From a virus: DNA of 23,653 nucleotides. The number at the start of each line of letters is the position of its first letter. The stretch's first letter is position 1. The position numbers and the translations under genes were made by a program. The stretch spans positions 1 to 23,653 of the IMG/VR virus record IMGVR_UViG_3300036770_004931. One strand, given 5' to 3'. The notes beneath the pieces are model-generated. The model did no database searches, was not told the DNA's origin, and saw only the letters and a program-made list of their open reading frames with translations. Shown one piece after another: positions 1-7,126 of this stretch.

Positions 1-2
1 TA

Positions 3-377
3 GTAGAAGACTACTGTGAATCAGAGCGTACTACAGCGCAGCACTGTGAGCATTTTCATAAGATGATTGAACGCTGGGGTGTTGAAGTAGTGTTTATAGA
101 TAGTGCTGCTGCACAATTTAGTGCTGACCTAGCCTACAATTATGATATAGCAACTACACGTGCTAAAAAAGATGTGCTACCTGGTATTGCCTATGTACAA
201 ACTCTAGTACAGCAAGGTAAACTGCGAGTACTTAAGTCGTGTACGCATGTACTAGACATGCTAGATATGTATAGATGGGATGATCGCGAGGGGCTGGCTC
301 GTGAACGGCCAAAGCATGATAAGTATAGTCACATGGCTGATGCCCTTAGATATGCACTATACAGCTATGTAGTATAA
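3..377 (+). CDS. terL: Terminase large subunit, C-terminal nuclease domain (5' end outside window)
   Basis: This is the last part of the DNA-packaging motor; the frame is open from base 3, so the ATPase domain lies upstream of the window. The visible 124 residues fit the RNase H-like nuclease domain that cuts the concatemer: a conserved FIDSAAAQF strand with an acidic residue near its start, and a C-terminal HDKYSHMADALRYAL motif carrying the last metal-binding aspartate typical of TerL nucleases. The natural C-terminus (LYSYVV, stop TAA) is intact, so the neighbouring endonuclease gene did not truncate it. An internal ATG at 63 exists but the frame and the protein similarity continue upstream of it. 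The last 13 bases overlap the tail of the opposite-strand GIY-YIG gene. The nuclease assignment is confident; residue roles are inferred from the family. Confidence 0.85.
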   Translation, partial: VEDYCESERTTAQHCEHFHKMIERWGVEVVFIDSAAAQFSADLAYNYDIATTRAKKDVLPGIAYVQTLVQQGKLRVLKSCTHVLDMLDMYRWDDREGLARERPKHDKYSHMADALRYALYSYVV

Positions 378-1126
378 GGTATCTCGCCAGGAGCTAATTT
401 AAAACCACTACAACTTTTACGTTTACCATGTAACATCTTACAAAAATTAGTAGTAATTACATTGTGATCTATACAAAATTTACTTAAATTATCTATAGTA
501 TACATACAGCCATCAGGCCCAATAACTTTAGGATATATAATACCTTTAGATTTAGCATTTAATAATTCACTATGTAATTTTCCCGCCTCTTTATAAGTGT
601 TTTTAGATCTTTTATTTTTAATACTAATTATCTCATTCCACAGTTCAGGGTGCTTTTGCTGTATCCAGCTATGATTTCTACCCTGATATATTTTTCTAAT
701 ATTATCATATCCAATATTAGTTATTTCGGAAATCTGTTTTAAAGACAGTTGAGGGTTACACATTAGCTTAGCTGCTTGTAATATTTCAGCATTAGTATAT
801 TTTGAGGATCCACAATCTTCTCCAGATTTAGTTCCTCCAGCATACAACTGATTTGATTCATTAAAAGAATTAAATCCATTTTCTACACTATTAAAGATTT
901 CAATAGCCATATTTTCATTATAATTTAATTCCTGGGCTGCACACTCTATCAATATTTCATATGTTGGAAATCCGTACAAAATATACGCATTTTGCAATTT
1001 ATCAGATGCTTCGTTATTTTCTAAATTATTTATATGTGCCCTATACCGTCTTTCAATCTGTATACTTTGACCAACATATACTTTATCAGTACCAGTAAAT
1101 CGTAATAAATAAATTCCTATAGTCAT
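365..1126 (-). CDS. Free-standing GIY-YIG homing endonuclease
   Basis: 253 residues. The N-terminal 90 residues carry the GIY-YIG nuclease signature: GIY at 4-6, YVG at 17-19, an arginine pair at 26-27, a likely metal-binding Glu76 and an asparagine in the GFNSFN segment near 86-89. Residues about 105-160 resemble the helix-turn-helix and NUMOD-type DNA-binding modules of homing enzymes (SLKQISEITNIGYDNI, then YQGRNHSWI). The C-terminus (GPDGCMYTIDNLSKFC then GKRKSCSGFKL) looks like a second DNA-binding motif of the same kind. The start is backed by AGGAGA (minus strand, 1137-1132) six bases upstream and a promoter at 1158-1186. It is the only minus-strand gene, more AT-rich than its neighbours, and sits between terL and the HNH gene, as expected for a selfish mobile gene in an intergenic site. 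There is no sign that it lies in an intron. Confidence 0.85.
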   Translation of the reverse strand: MTIGIYLLRFTGTDKVYVGQSIQIERRYRAHINNLENNEASDKLQNAYILYGFPTYEILIECAAQELNYNENMAIEIFNSVENGFNSFNESNQLYAGGTKSGEDCGSSKYTNAEILQAAKLMCNPQLSLKQISEITNIGYDNIRKIYQGRNHSWIQQKHPELWNEIISIKNKRSKNTYKEAGKLHSELLNAKSKGIIYPKVIGPDGCMYTIDNLSKFCIDHNVITTNFCKMLHGKRKSCSGFKLAPGEIPYTT

Positions 1127-1157
1127 TAATTTCTCCTAAATTTTATCCTATAGATTT

Positions 1158-1186
1158 ATTATACCAAAGCTTCTGGTCAAAATCAA
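1158..1186 (-). promoter_or_regulatory. Predicted sigma70 promoter for the GIY-YIG gene
   Basis: On the minus strand, TTGATT (1186-1181) and a perfect TATAAT (1163-1158) are separated by 17 bases. Transcription would start near 1151, about 25 bases before the gene's start codon, with its ribosome site AGGAGA in between. It is divergent from the promoter at 1224-1253. Confidence 0.6.
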
Positions 1187-1223
1187 ATACAAATTTTAAT
1201 TGCGGGTAAGTAAAATTTATCTA

Positions 1224-1253
1224 TTGACAATTGTGTACCTTTTAGGCTATAAT
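1224..1253 (+). promoter_or_regulatory. Consensus sigma70 promoter for the HNH-portal-capsid unit
   Basis: TTGACA (1224-1229) and TATAAT (1248-1253) both match the consensus perfectly, with an 18-base spacer. Predicted transcription start is near 1260, giving a leader of about 20 bases before the ATG at 1280. The -35 box overlaps the 8-base palindrome ACAATTGT (1227-1234). The promoter probably restores transcription of head genes downstream of the opposite-strand endonuclease gene. Confidence 0.8.
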
Positions 1254-1279
1254 TATCAAAATTGTGGAATAATATTTTT

Positions 1280-1738
1280 ATGGCAGTAAACACAAATAAA
1301 CGCATTCCAATTAAGCATATTAGAGACAAAGCTAAAAGTGCATACGAAAAAAAGCCTCATTGCTATATTTGTAATGCTCAAAATGAACTAGAGTTACATC
1401 ATCTGCACAGCCTAACATACCTATTAGAAGTCTGGGTTAAGCGTAAAGGCTATGATATTAGCAGCGATGAAAAGGTTCTGGCAATTCGTGATGAATTTAT
1501 AGCAGAGCACCAGGTAGAAATATATGATTTAGTCTATACACTCTGTAATAGACATCATGTACAGCTGCATGGTATTTATGGCAAATCGCCAAGTCCTAGC
1601 TCTGTTACTAAACAACAACACTGGATTGAATTGCAGCGTAATAAACATTTATCGGGTGAAAGCGTATTTCGTGGCAGTAGCTATGGCTCCTATTTTGCAG
1701 AGTTCACAGGGGGCTTAAATGGCGTTAGAAAAGATTAG
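1280..1738 (+). CDS. HNH endonuclease between terminase and portal
   Basis: 152 residues from the ATG at 1280. A TTG at 1262 in the same frame is only about two bases past the predicted transcription start, so I reject it; GTGGAA around 1264-1269 is a weak ribosome site for 1280. The zinc/HNH core is visible: Cys28-x2-Cys31, then LELHH (His40, His41), and at 87-97 TLCNRHHVQLH with Cys89. The usual second cysteine of this last knuckle is His92, and the position that is often asparagine before TLC is Asp83. HNH proteins next to terminase and portal are known to assist terminase in many HK97-type phages, so a packaging role is as likely as a homing role. Its last 20 bases overlap the portal start, which suggests translational coupling and a resident rather than recently inserted gene. 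Confidence 0.8.
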   Translation: MAVNTNKRIPIKHIRDKAKSAYEKKPHCYICNAQNELELHHLHSLTYLLEVWVKRKGYDISSDEKVLAIRDEFIAEHQVEIYDLVYTLCNRHHVQLHGIYGKSPSPSSVTKQQHWIELQRNKHLSGESVFRGSSYGSYFAEFTGGLNGVRKD

Positions 1739-2903
1739 TAGTTGGATTCGTGAAAAATTAAATCCAGCTCAACAGCAAATACACTATGATGAAGGCGGTG
1801 ATGTTAGTAGTTCAACACAAATACTAACACATCAAGCTGCTTTTAAGCACATAGACAGTGTAAATAGAAGCGTAAACATGGTAGTTAGTGCTTGCGCTAG
1901 CTTAGACTATGATATTAAAGATAAAGTACATGACGGAGTTACTGTTGGTGTTCGTCAAAAAACACTAAACACACTGCTTAACTTTCGTCCCAATCCCTAT
2001 CAGTCAGCACAAGATTTTCGTCGTGAGATTTTTAAGGACTTGTTGTTAGAGGGTAATGCTTTTATACACTATGATGGTACCTTTATGTACCACTTGCCAG
2101 CGTATAATGTAGACATACAAACCGACCCTAAACTGTATATTCGTGGCTATCGTTACAGCGGCTCAGTAGAGTTTAAGGATAGTGAAGTATTTTACTTTAA
2201 AGATTTGTCAAGTGATAGTATTTATCGTGGAGCTAGTAGGCTAACAGCCTGTCAAGAAAATATAAATATCTTGTATAGCATGCAGGAGTTTCAGCAAAAG
2301 TTTTTTGACAACGGCACTGTATTTGGCCTAGTGCTTACCTCGGAAAATACCCTAAGTCCAGCAGCCAAGGAAAAAACACTGGTTTACTGGCAGCAGCGAT
2401 ATAATGCTAGATCGGGCGGCAAGCGACCTATTATCCTAGATAGCGGACTAAAGCCACATAAACTATCAGACCAAACTTTTAGCGACCTAGACTTTGATCA
2501 AGCAATAAAAACGCACAGTGAGCGTATAATGACAGCTGTAGGCGTACCGCCTATATTGCTGCAAGGTGGCAATAATGCTAACATAAGTCCTAATCTTAGG
2601 CTGTTCTACCTAGAAACAATACTACCACTAACCAGACTGTATATTAGTGCCATAGAGCGATACTTTGGTTATGATGTGGAAGCAATAACCAGCAGCGTTA
2701 GTGCGCTGCAGCCTGAACTCAAAGACATAGCAAGCTATCATGCTAGCCTAGTAAACGGCGGCATTATCACACCAAATGAAGCACGAGTAGAATTACGGTA
2801 TCCCAAACTTGATGGTCAGGATACAATTAGAATCCCTGCTAATATAGCAGGTTCAGCAGCCAATCCGTCGCAGGGCGGTAGGCCACAAGCAGCTAAGGAG
2901 TAG
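1719..2903 (+). CDS. Portal protein (HK97 type)
   Basis: 394 residues, a normal length for an HK97-family portal. It forms the dodecameric ring at the capsid vertex through which DNA enters and to which the connector binds. Family-like segments include LLLEGNAFIHYDG near residues 109-121, a YRGASRL segment near 168-174 (compare the portal G.SPL region), and the diagnostic GVPPILLQGGNNANISPN near 274-292 followed by the long C-terminal helix with LYISAIERYF. A ribosome site (AGGGGG, 1708-1713) lies inside the end of the HNH gene, five bases before the ATG. The C-terminal 15 residues are Ala/Gly/Pro-rich and probably disordered. The next gene starts one base after the stop. Confidence 0.9.
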   Translation: MALEKISSWIREKLNPAQQQIHYDEGGDVSSSTQILTHQAAFKHIDSVNRSVNMVVSACASLDYDIKDKVHDGVTVGVRQKTLNTLLNFRPNPYQSAQDFRREIFKDLLLEGNAFIHYDGTFMYHLPAYNVDIQTDPKLYIRGYRYSGSVEFKDSEVFYFKDLSSDSIYRGASRLTACQENINILYSMQEFQQKFFDNGTVFGLVLTSENTLSPAAKEKTLVYWQQRYNARSGGKRPIILDSGLKPHKLSDQTFSDLDFDQAIKTHSERIMTAVGVPPILLQGGNNANISPNLRLFYLETILPLTRLYISAIERYFGYDVEAITSSVSALQPELKDIASYHASLVNGGIITPNEARVELRYPKLDGQDTIRIPANIAGSAANPSQGGRPQAAKE

Positions 2904-2904
2904 T

Positions 2905-4890
2905 ATGGACGTTAAAAATAAAGTTATTTACTTTAATTCCAGGTTTACTACCAAAGCGGCCGACGAGGAGTCTGATGGTATAACCATTGAAGGTTATGCG
3001 TCCACTAATGACGTTGACAGAGTAGGCGATGTAGTACCTACTAGTGTTTGGGAAAAGGGTTTAAAGAATTATCTTAAAAATCCTATTATCCTAGCATACC
3101 ACAATCATCAGATGCCTGTAGGTAAAATGGTTGAACACCGTGTAGATGAGCGGGGACTGTGGATCAAAGCCACTATCTCGGATGCTGCAGACAATGTGTA
3201 TAAACTAGTTAAAAAGGGAATCCTAAGTGCCTTTAGTATTGGGTTTAGGGTCAAGGATGCCGAGTATAACAACGCCGCAGAAGTATTTTTAATCAAAGAC
3301 CTAGAATTACATGAAATTAGTGTGGTTAGTATTCCTGCTAATCAAAACACGCTTTTTAGTCTATCCAAAGCATTTGACAGTGCAGAGGAATTTGAGTTAT
3401 TTAAACAGCAATTTGCAGTTAGTGATCAATCAGCTAAAGGGCTTGATAATCACGCCGTAGCAAATAGCGCAAACGAGAGGAAATGGAACATGGATCCAAA
3501 AGAACTAGAACTTATGTTAGCTAAAGCTACAGCAAGTGCTGCTGAGCAAGCTGCCAAAGCTGTTGTAGAAGCACAAGCTAAAGCACTGGCCGAAAAAGCT
3601 GCTCAAGAAAAAGCAGAAGCCGAGCTACAAGCAAAAATCAAAGCTGCTGTTGCCTCAGTGCAAACAGTTGACACAGGTGCAGAGCGCCTACTAGCCGACG
3701 TTGAAAAGCGTCTTAGCGAGCAAGCCGAAGCACATAAGAGTGCACTAGAAGGCCTAGAAGCTACATTACGCGAAAAAGCTGCTGAACTAGAAGCAGTTCA
3801 AAAGAGTCGTATGCAGTTTACTGACAAGCGTGATGGCGAAGGTGCCACATATGCAGAAAAAGAAGCCGCAGTGTTTATTAGCAAAATTACTAATAAGCCT
3901 ATTGAAGAAACCAAGTACGCTAAAAGTCTAGTACAAAAGTACGCTAGTGCTGGTACAGCAGGTGCGGCTGGATCAGGCGGCGGTGCAGGTGGTGCTATTC
4001 GCTTACCAGGTCAAACTTGGGAAACCGAAGTTAGCACAAACATGGAAAACGAAATTCGCCGTCAACTAGTAGTTGCTGGTACAATTCGTCAAATTGCCAT
4101 GACACAGCCATTTATGAAGCTGCCAATTAACCCAGATGCTGGTGCTGATGCAACTTGGGTTACAAATGCACAGTTTGGTGGATCAAACAGCAGCGGTTCA
4201 CCAGTTACACATGCGCTAAAAGACATTGAAATCAGCAGTGCAAAACTAGCTACCAAAGAGTACATTGCCTTTGAAGAAGAGGAAGATGGACTTATTGCAC
4301 TAGTGCCACTTATTCGCGATGCGATCACACGTCGTATGGCTAAGACACTAGACAAGTCAATGCTGCTAGGTAATGATGTTGGTGCTACAACATATGCAGC
4401 TGGTATCAATGGCCTAGCATATTATGATGATAGCGCTAGTAGCAGCCCAACAGTTGCTGTTGGTGGTAAACTAACGTTTCAAAAATTCTTAGATGCACGT
4501 CGTGCACTAGGTGTTTGGGGACTAGAACCCAGCGAACTAATCATGTTCGTTAGCCAAGCAGCTTACTATGACTTACTAGAAGATAATACTTTCCAAAGCA
4601 CAGATAAAATCAGTGAGTCACGTAATACATTAATTACCGGCCAAATTGGATTACTAACACAAACTCCAGTAGTTGTTACCGCACAGATGACTGGCGTAGC
4701 AGCTAATGATGCACTAGCAGTGCTAGTTAATCCACGTAACTTCGTAGTTGGTAATCATCGCGCTATGCGTATCGACACAGACGATGAAGTAATTAACCAG
4801 CGTCGTGTTATTGTTGCAAGTATGCGTGTTGCCATGAGTCGCCTAACAAGCAACGAAGGTAGCGGTGTTGTAACAATTCGTTACGTTTAA
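2905..4890 (+). CDS. Prohead protease fused to scaffold and major capsid protein
   Basis: 661 residues carrying three functions in one frame. Residues 1-150 are a U35-type prohead protease: His66 in AYHNHQMPVGK, Ser111 in SAFSIGFR and Glu137 in LELHEISVV form the expected catalytic triad. Residues 150-195 are a linker. Residues 196-305 are an Ala/Glu/Lys-rich coiled coil like the HK97 delta (scaffold) domain, which the protease should remove. A Gly/Ala-rich spacer (about 350-365) leads to the HK97-fold shell protein (about 370-661). In HK97 itself protease and shell are separate genes. Here an in-frame ATG at 3490 (Met196) with an AGGA ribosome site eight bases upstream could make a 466-residue scaffold-shell protein alone. 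Leucine codon use in the capsid part is strongly CTA-biased, as expected for a highly expressed gene. Confidence 0.92.
   Translation: MDVKNKVIYFNSRFTTKAADEESDGITIEGYASTNDVDRVGDVVPTSVWEKGLKNYLKNPIILAYHNHQMPVGKMVEHRVDERGLWIKATISDAADNVYKLVKKGILSAFSIGFRVKDAEYNNAAEVFLIKDLELHEISVVSIPANQNTLFSLSKAFDSAEEFELFKQQFAVSDQSAKGLDNHAVANSANERKWNMDPKELELMLAKATASAAEQAAKAVVEAQAKALAEKAAQEKAEAELQAKIKAAVASVQTVDTGAERLLADVEKRLSEQAEAHKSALEGLEATLREKAAELEAVQKSRMQFTDKRDGEGATYAEKEAAVFISKITNKPIEETKYAKSLVQKYASAGTAGAAGSGGGAGGAIRLPGQTWETEVSTNMENEIRRQLVVAGTIRQIAMTQPFMKLPINPDAGADATWVTNAQFGGSNSSGSPVTHALKDIEISSAKLATKEYIAFEEEEDGLIALVPLIRDAITRRMAKTLDKSMLLGNDVGATTYAAGINGLAYYDDSASSSPTVAVGGKLTFQKFLDARRALGVWGLEPSELIMFVSQAAYYDLLEDNTFQSTDKISESRNTLITGQIGLLTQTPVVVTAQMTGVAANDALAVLVNPRNFVVGNHRAMRIDTDDEVINQRRVIVASMRVAMSRLTSNEGSGVVTIRYV
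3475..3492 (+). promoter_or_regulatory. Internal ribosome site and start for scaffold-capsid protein
   Basis: GAGAGGAAA (3475-3483) precedes an in-frame ATG at 3490-3492; AGGA at 3478-3481 gives an 8-base spacer. The product would begin MDPKELELM, which resembles the start of free-standing HK97-type capsid proteins (short helical delta domain). It falls exactly at the protease/capsid boundary. Use of this start is inferred, not shown. Confidence 0.55.
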
Positions 4891-4899
4891 TTTTAGTTT

Positions 4900-4929
4900 A
4901 AGCAGAACTCGCAAGAGTTCTGCTTTTAA
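4900..4929 (+). terminator. Hairpin with GCAA loop after the capsid gene
   Basis: AAGCAGAACTC (4900-4910) pairs perfectly with GAGTTCTGCTT (4915-4925) around a GCAA (GNRA) tetraloop and is followed by two further T residues and an AT-rich stretch. The stem has 11 pairs. It may be a partial terminator or a 3' stabiliser of the capsid mRNA, reducing expression of the connector genes relative to capsid. The T-tract (TTTT, 4924-4927) is short, so termination is probably incomplete. Confidence 0.6.
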
Positions 4930-4963
4930 AAGTTTAGTAAATTAGGCTTTTAAAAGCAGAACT
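4916..4963 (+). promoter_or_regulatory. Alternative 17-bp hairpin overlapping the capsid-gene hairpin
   Basis: AGTTCTGCTTTTAAAAG (4916-4932) is the exact reverse complement of 4947-4963, with a 14-base loop. It uses the 3' arm of the 4900-4925 hairpin, so the two structures cannot form together. The second structure ends 7 bases before the AAGGA ribosome site (4971-4975) of the next gene. The layout resembles a terminator/antiterminator pair, but no ligand or protein partner can be read from the sequence. Confidence 0.5.
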
Positions 4964-4982
4964 TGTTCTTAAGGATAAATAA

Positions 4983-5546
4983 ATGGCTGACCTAATTACA
5001 AGAGCAGACTTTAAAAAGTATTTGGGACTTACCACCAATAACAGAGATGCTGAAATTGATTTGCTAATACCTAAAATTAGTCAGCTAATTAAAACTTATT
5101 GTCGCAGAACTTTTGTAGACTACTACGATGAATTAAAAACTGAAGTTCACAGTGGCGGACTAGCAGCAATCGTCCTAGAAGAAACACCTGTAGTAAGTGT
5201 AGATACTTTTAGTCTAAGCACAGATTATGGCCAAACTTACACGCCGCTAGTAGAATTTACAGACTATGTAGTAGACGGCTATAAAATAGTTTCACTAAAT
5301 CCCTATGGCTTTCGTGAATATATACGCGGCTATGAAGTAAGCTACTTTGCAGGATATGAGTCAACACCAGAAGACCTACAGCTAGCAGCATTTGACCTGC
5401 TAGAGTACTACATGAAAAATAATAGTGCAGTGCACGTTAATCGCGATGTAACACCTAATGTTACACAAATACAATATGTAGCTACTACAAACCTTCCAGC
5501 ACATATTAAGCGTGTACTAGATCAGTATATAGCGGATTATGCCTAA
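4983..5546 (+). CDS. Head-tail connector (gp6-like adaptor)
   Basis: 187 residues, mostly helical at the N-terminus (ADFKKYLGLTT, DAEIDLLIPKISQLIKTYC) with a beta-rich middle and the YEVSYFAGYESTPEDLQLAAFDLLEYY segment characteristic of HK97 gp6/SPP1 gp15-type adaptors. These form a ring under the portal after packaging. AAGGA at 4971-4975 is seven bases before the ATG. The stop TAA overlaps the next start by one base (TAATG), so translation is probably coupled. It is somewhat longer than minimal gp6 proteins (about 110 residues), because of extra beta sequence between residues 55 and 115. Confidence 0.75.
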   Translation: MADLITRADFKKYLGLTTNNRDAEIDLLIPKISQLIKTYCRRTFVDYYDELKTEVHSGGLAAIVLEETPVVSVDTFSLSTDYGQTYTPLVEFTDYVVDGYKIVSLNPYGFREYIRGYEVSYFAGYESTPEDLQLAAFDLLEYYMKNNSAVHVNRDVTPNVTQIQYVATTNLPAHIKRVLDQYIADYA

Positions 5547-7126
5547 TGAGTATAGCTGAGTTTTCTCCAGTACTACGTGCACGTATAATTGAAATTTACA
5601 GTGACAAGTCTAATAAGGTAGACTTAGCTAGTTTCAAAAAAGTAACTAGAAAAGAGCTATTTAAGAAAGCTCCAGATACAAAAGATATTAGAAGTAAATT
5701 TCAAAGTAAAGATTACCACACTTCTAGCTTAACCCTAGAAGGTTTTACTGCACTAAATAAAAAATTAGTAGATAAACTACAGGATGATAAAACTAAGGAA
5801 GTAGTAGCTAATTTATTAAATAATAGTAACTTTTTTAGTACTTTTGTAGCATATATAGAGCAAACAGAAACACTACAAGAGTATGGCAGCGGAGATTTTA
5901 GGCTGGAAAGGGTACCAGAGAAAAAGCTACGAGACTATTTTATAGAATTTATTAGTACTAGTATACCTGGACTACCTGCTGCAACACTACAAGTAATCAA
6001 AGATAACGTAGAAAGCGGTCACCTAGCAGGTATATTTTTCCTAAAAACCAAAGTAGCACTAGGCATACAAAGTCGATTTAGTGAGTCCGTTACAGCTACA
6101 TACAGAGATTTTACAATTTCATTGCCTGGATTAAACGATGGTCCCGCTATACGAGCACTAGACAGCGTACTTAAGGCACTTTTAGATGCTGATTTTTTAA
6201 CCAGTAACTTAATTACTGAATCACAGGTGTTTATAGATGCAGTTAAAAATGTGCTTGGAGATAATCCTAGCTTAATTACTGAACTACAGTTTAAAGAAGA
6301 TAATAAAAAGGCAGGCGATCTATTACAACAGTCTGGTCGTCAGTTGAACAACTTAATAAAAGCAGTTAGTGCCAGCGAGGAATCGGCCGCTGAAGCGGCA
6401 ATTGCCAACTTAATAGTAAGTTTAAAGCCAGTTGTGCAAGAAATACTATTAAAAGCTGAAGAATTAAAAGCACCACTCAGTGAACAAGGTTTATACGATC
6501 CAATAGTTAAAAATGCTAAATTTTTAGCAGAAGAATTAATAGAAACTCCTGGATCTATAACTATAAAGGATGGGATTGGCAAACATATAGCCGAGGTTAT
6601 AAAAACCGGCAAGCCTACAACCGGCCAAAAAGTCAGAATTAAGCCAAAACCTATAAAACAACAGCACAAAGAACTCTTAGATATTAGTGGTCCTGTGCAA
6701 GAATTTAAAAAAGCAGCAGAAAAAATAAAGAAAACCTTAAACCAAGTAAAAACTGCTGCTAATATTAGAGTAGTGGCTTCTAAAATAAAAGCCAAGGAAA
6801 CTTCTTTAACCTTTTTGCAAAATTTACTTAACAGCAATTTAGTACAAACTGTTAAGCAAAACATGGGTGCTGGCGGTCGTCGCGATGTACTTAATCTTCG
6901 CAGCGGTAGATTTGCAGAAAGTGTGCGTGTAGAACGACTAACACAAGGCAGACAGGGTATGATTACAGCATACTATAACTATATGCGTAACCCATATGCT
7001 ACTTTTAGTCAAGGTGGTAAACAAGAGTCACCGCGTAGTAGAGACCCTAAACTGCTAATAAGCAAAAGTATACGTGAAATAGCAGCACAGGCCAAAATAA
7101 CACGATTAAGGGCCGTATTAGTATGA
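5546..7126 (+). CDS. Large neck/tail-completion protein with long N-terminal extension
   Basis: 526 residues. Its position between connector and tail terminator is that of HK97 gp10-type neck proteins, which are usually 100-200 residues. Only the last 87 residues (about 440-526) look like that family: LNLRSGRFAESVRVERL, a YYNYMRNPYATFSQGG segment and the PRSRDPKLLISKSIREIA tail. The first 430 residues are Lys/Glu/Leu-rich, largely helical by eye, without a motif I recognise; 260-300 and 385-430 may be coiled coil. It has no signal peptide or membrane segment. The start overlaps the preceding stop by one base, and the end overlaps the next gene by four (ATGA), so all three neck genes look translationally coupled. 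The N-terminal role is unknown; it could be an internal virion or scaffold-like domain. Confidence 0.65.
   Translation: MSIAEFSPVLRARIIEIYSDKSNKVDLASFKKVTRKELFKKAPDTKDIRSKFQSKDYHTSSLTLEGFTALNKKLVDKLQDDKTKEVVANLLNNSNFFSTFVAYIEQTETLQEYGSGDFRLERVPEKKLRDYFIEFISTSIPGLPAATLQVIKDNVESGHLAGIFFLKTKVALGIQSRFSESVTATYRDFTISLPGLNDGPAIRALDSVLKALLDADFLTSNLITESQVFIDAVKNVLGDNPSLITELQFKEDNKKAGDLLQQSGRQLNNLIKAVSASEESAAEAAIANLIVSLKPVVQEILLKAEELKAPLSEQGLYDPIVKNAKFLAEELIETPGSITIKDGIGKHIAEVIKTGKPTTGQKVRIKPKPIKQQHKELLDISGPVQEFKKAAEKIKKTLNQVKTAANIRVVASKIKAKETSLTFLQNLLNSNLVQTVKQNMGAGGRRDVLNLRSGRFAESVRVERLTQGRQGMITAYYNYMRNPYATFSQGGKQESPRSRDPKLLISKSIREIAAQAKITRLRAVLV

Noticed and set aside
365-1260. Group I intron or intein carrying the GIY-YIG gene in terL
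   Set aside because: TerL has its natural C-terminus and stop before the endonuclease region, no second terL exon is found downstream, and the gene is on the opposite strand.
1229-1266. AATTGTG repeated at 1229-1235 and 1260-1266 as paired regulator sites
   Set aside because: Seven AT-rich bases repeated twice are expected by chance in such sequence, and no symmetry supports a binding site.
1262-1279. TTG start for the HNH gene at 1262
   Set aside because: It lies about two bases after the predicted transcription start (about 1260) and has no leader for a ribosome site; the ATG at 1280 fits better.
3014-3043. TTGACA at 3014-3019 as a promoter in the protease gene
   Set aside because: No TATAAT-like box at 16-18 bases; the bases belong to a conserved protease segment (DVDRVGD). 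A second TTGACA at 3668-3673 fails in the same way.
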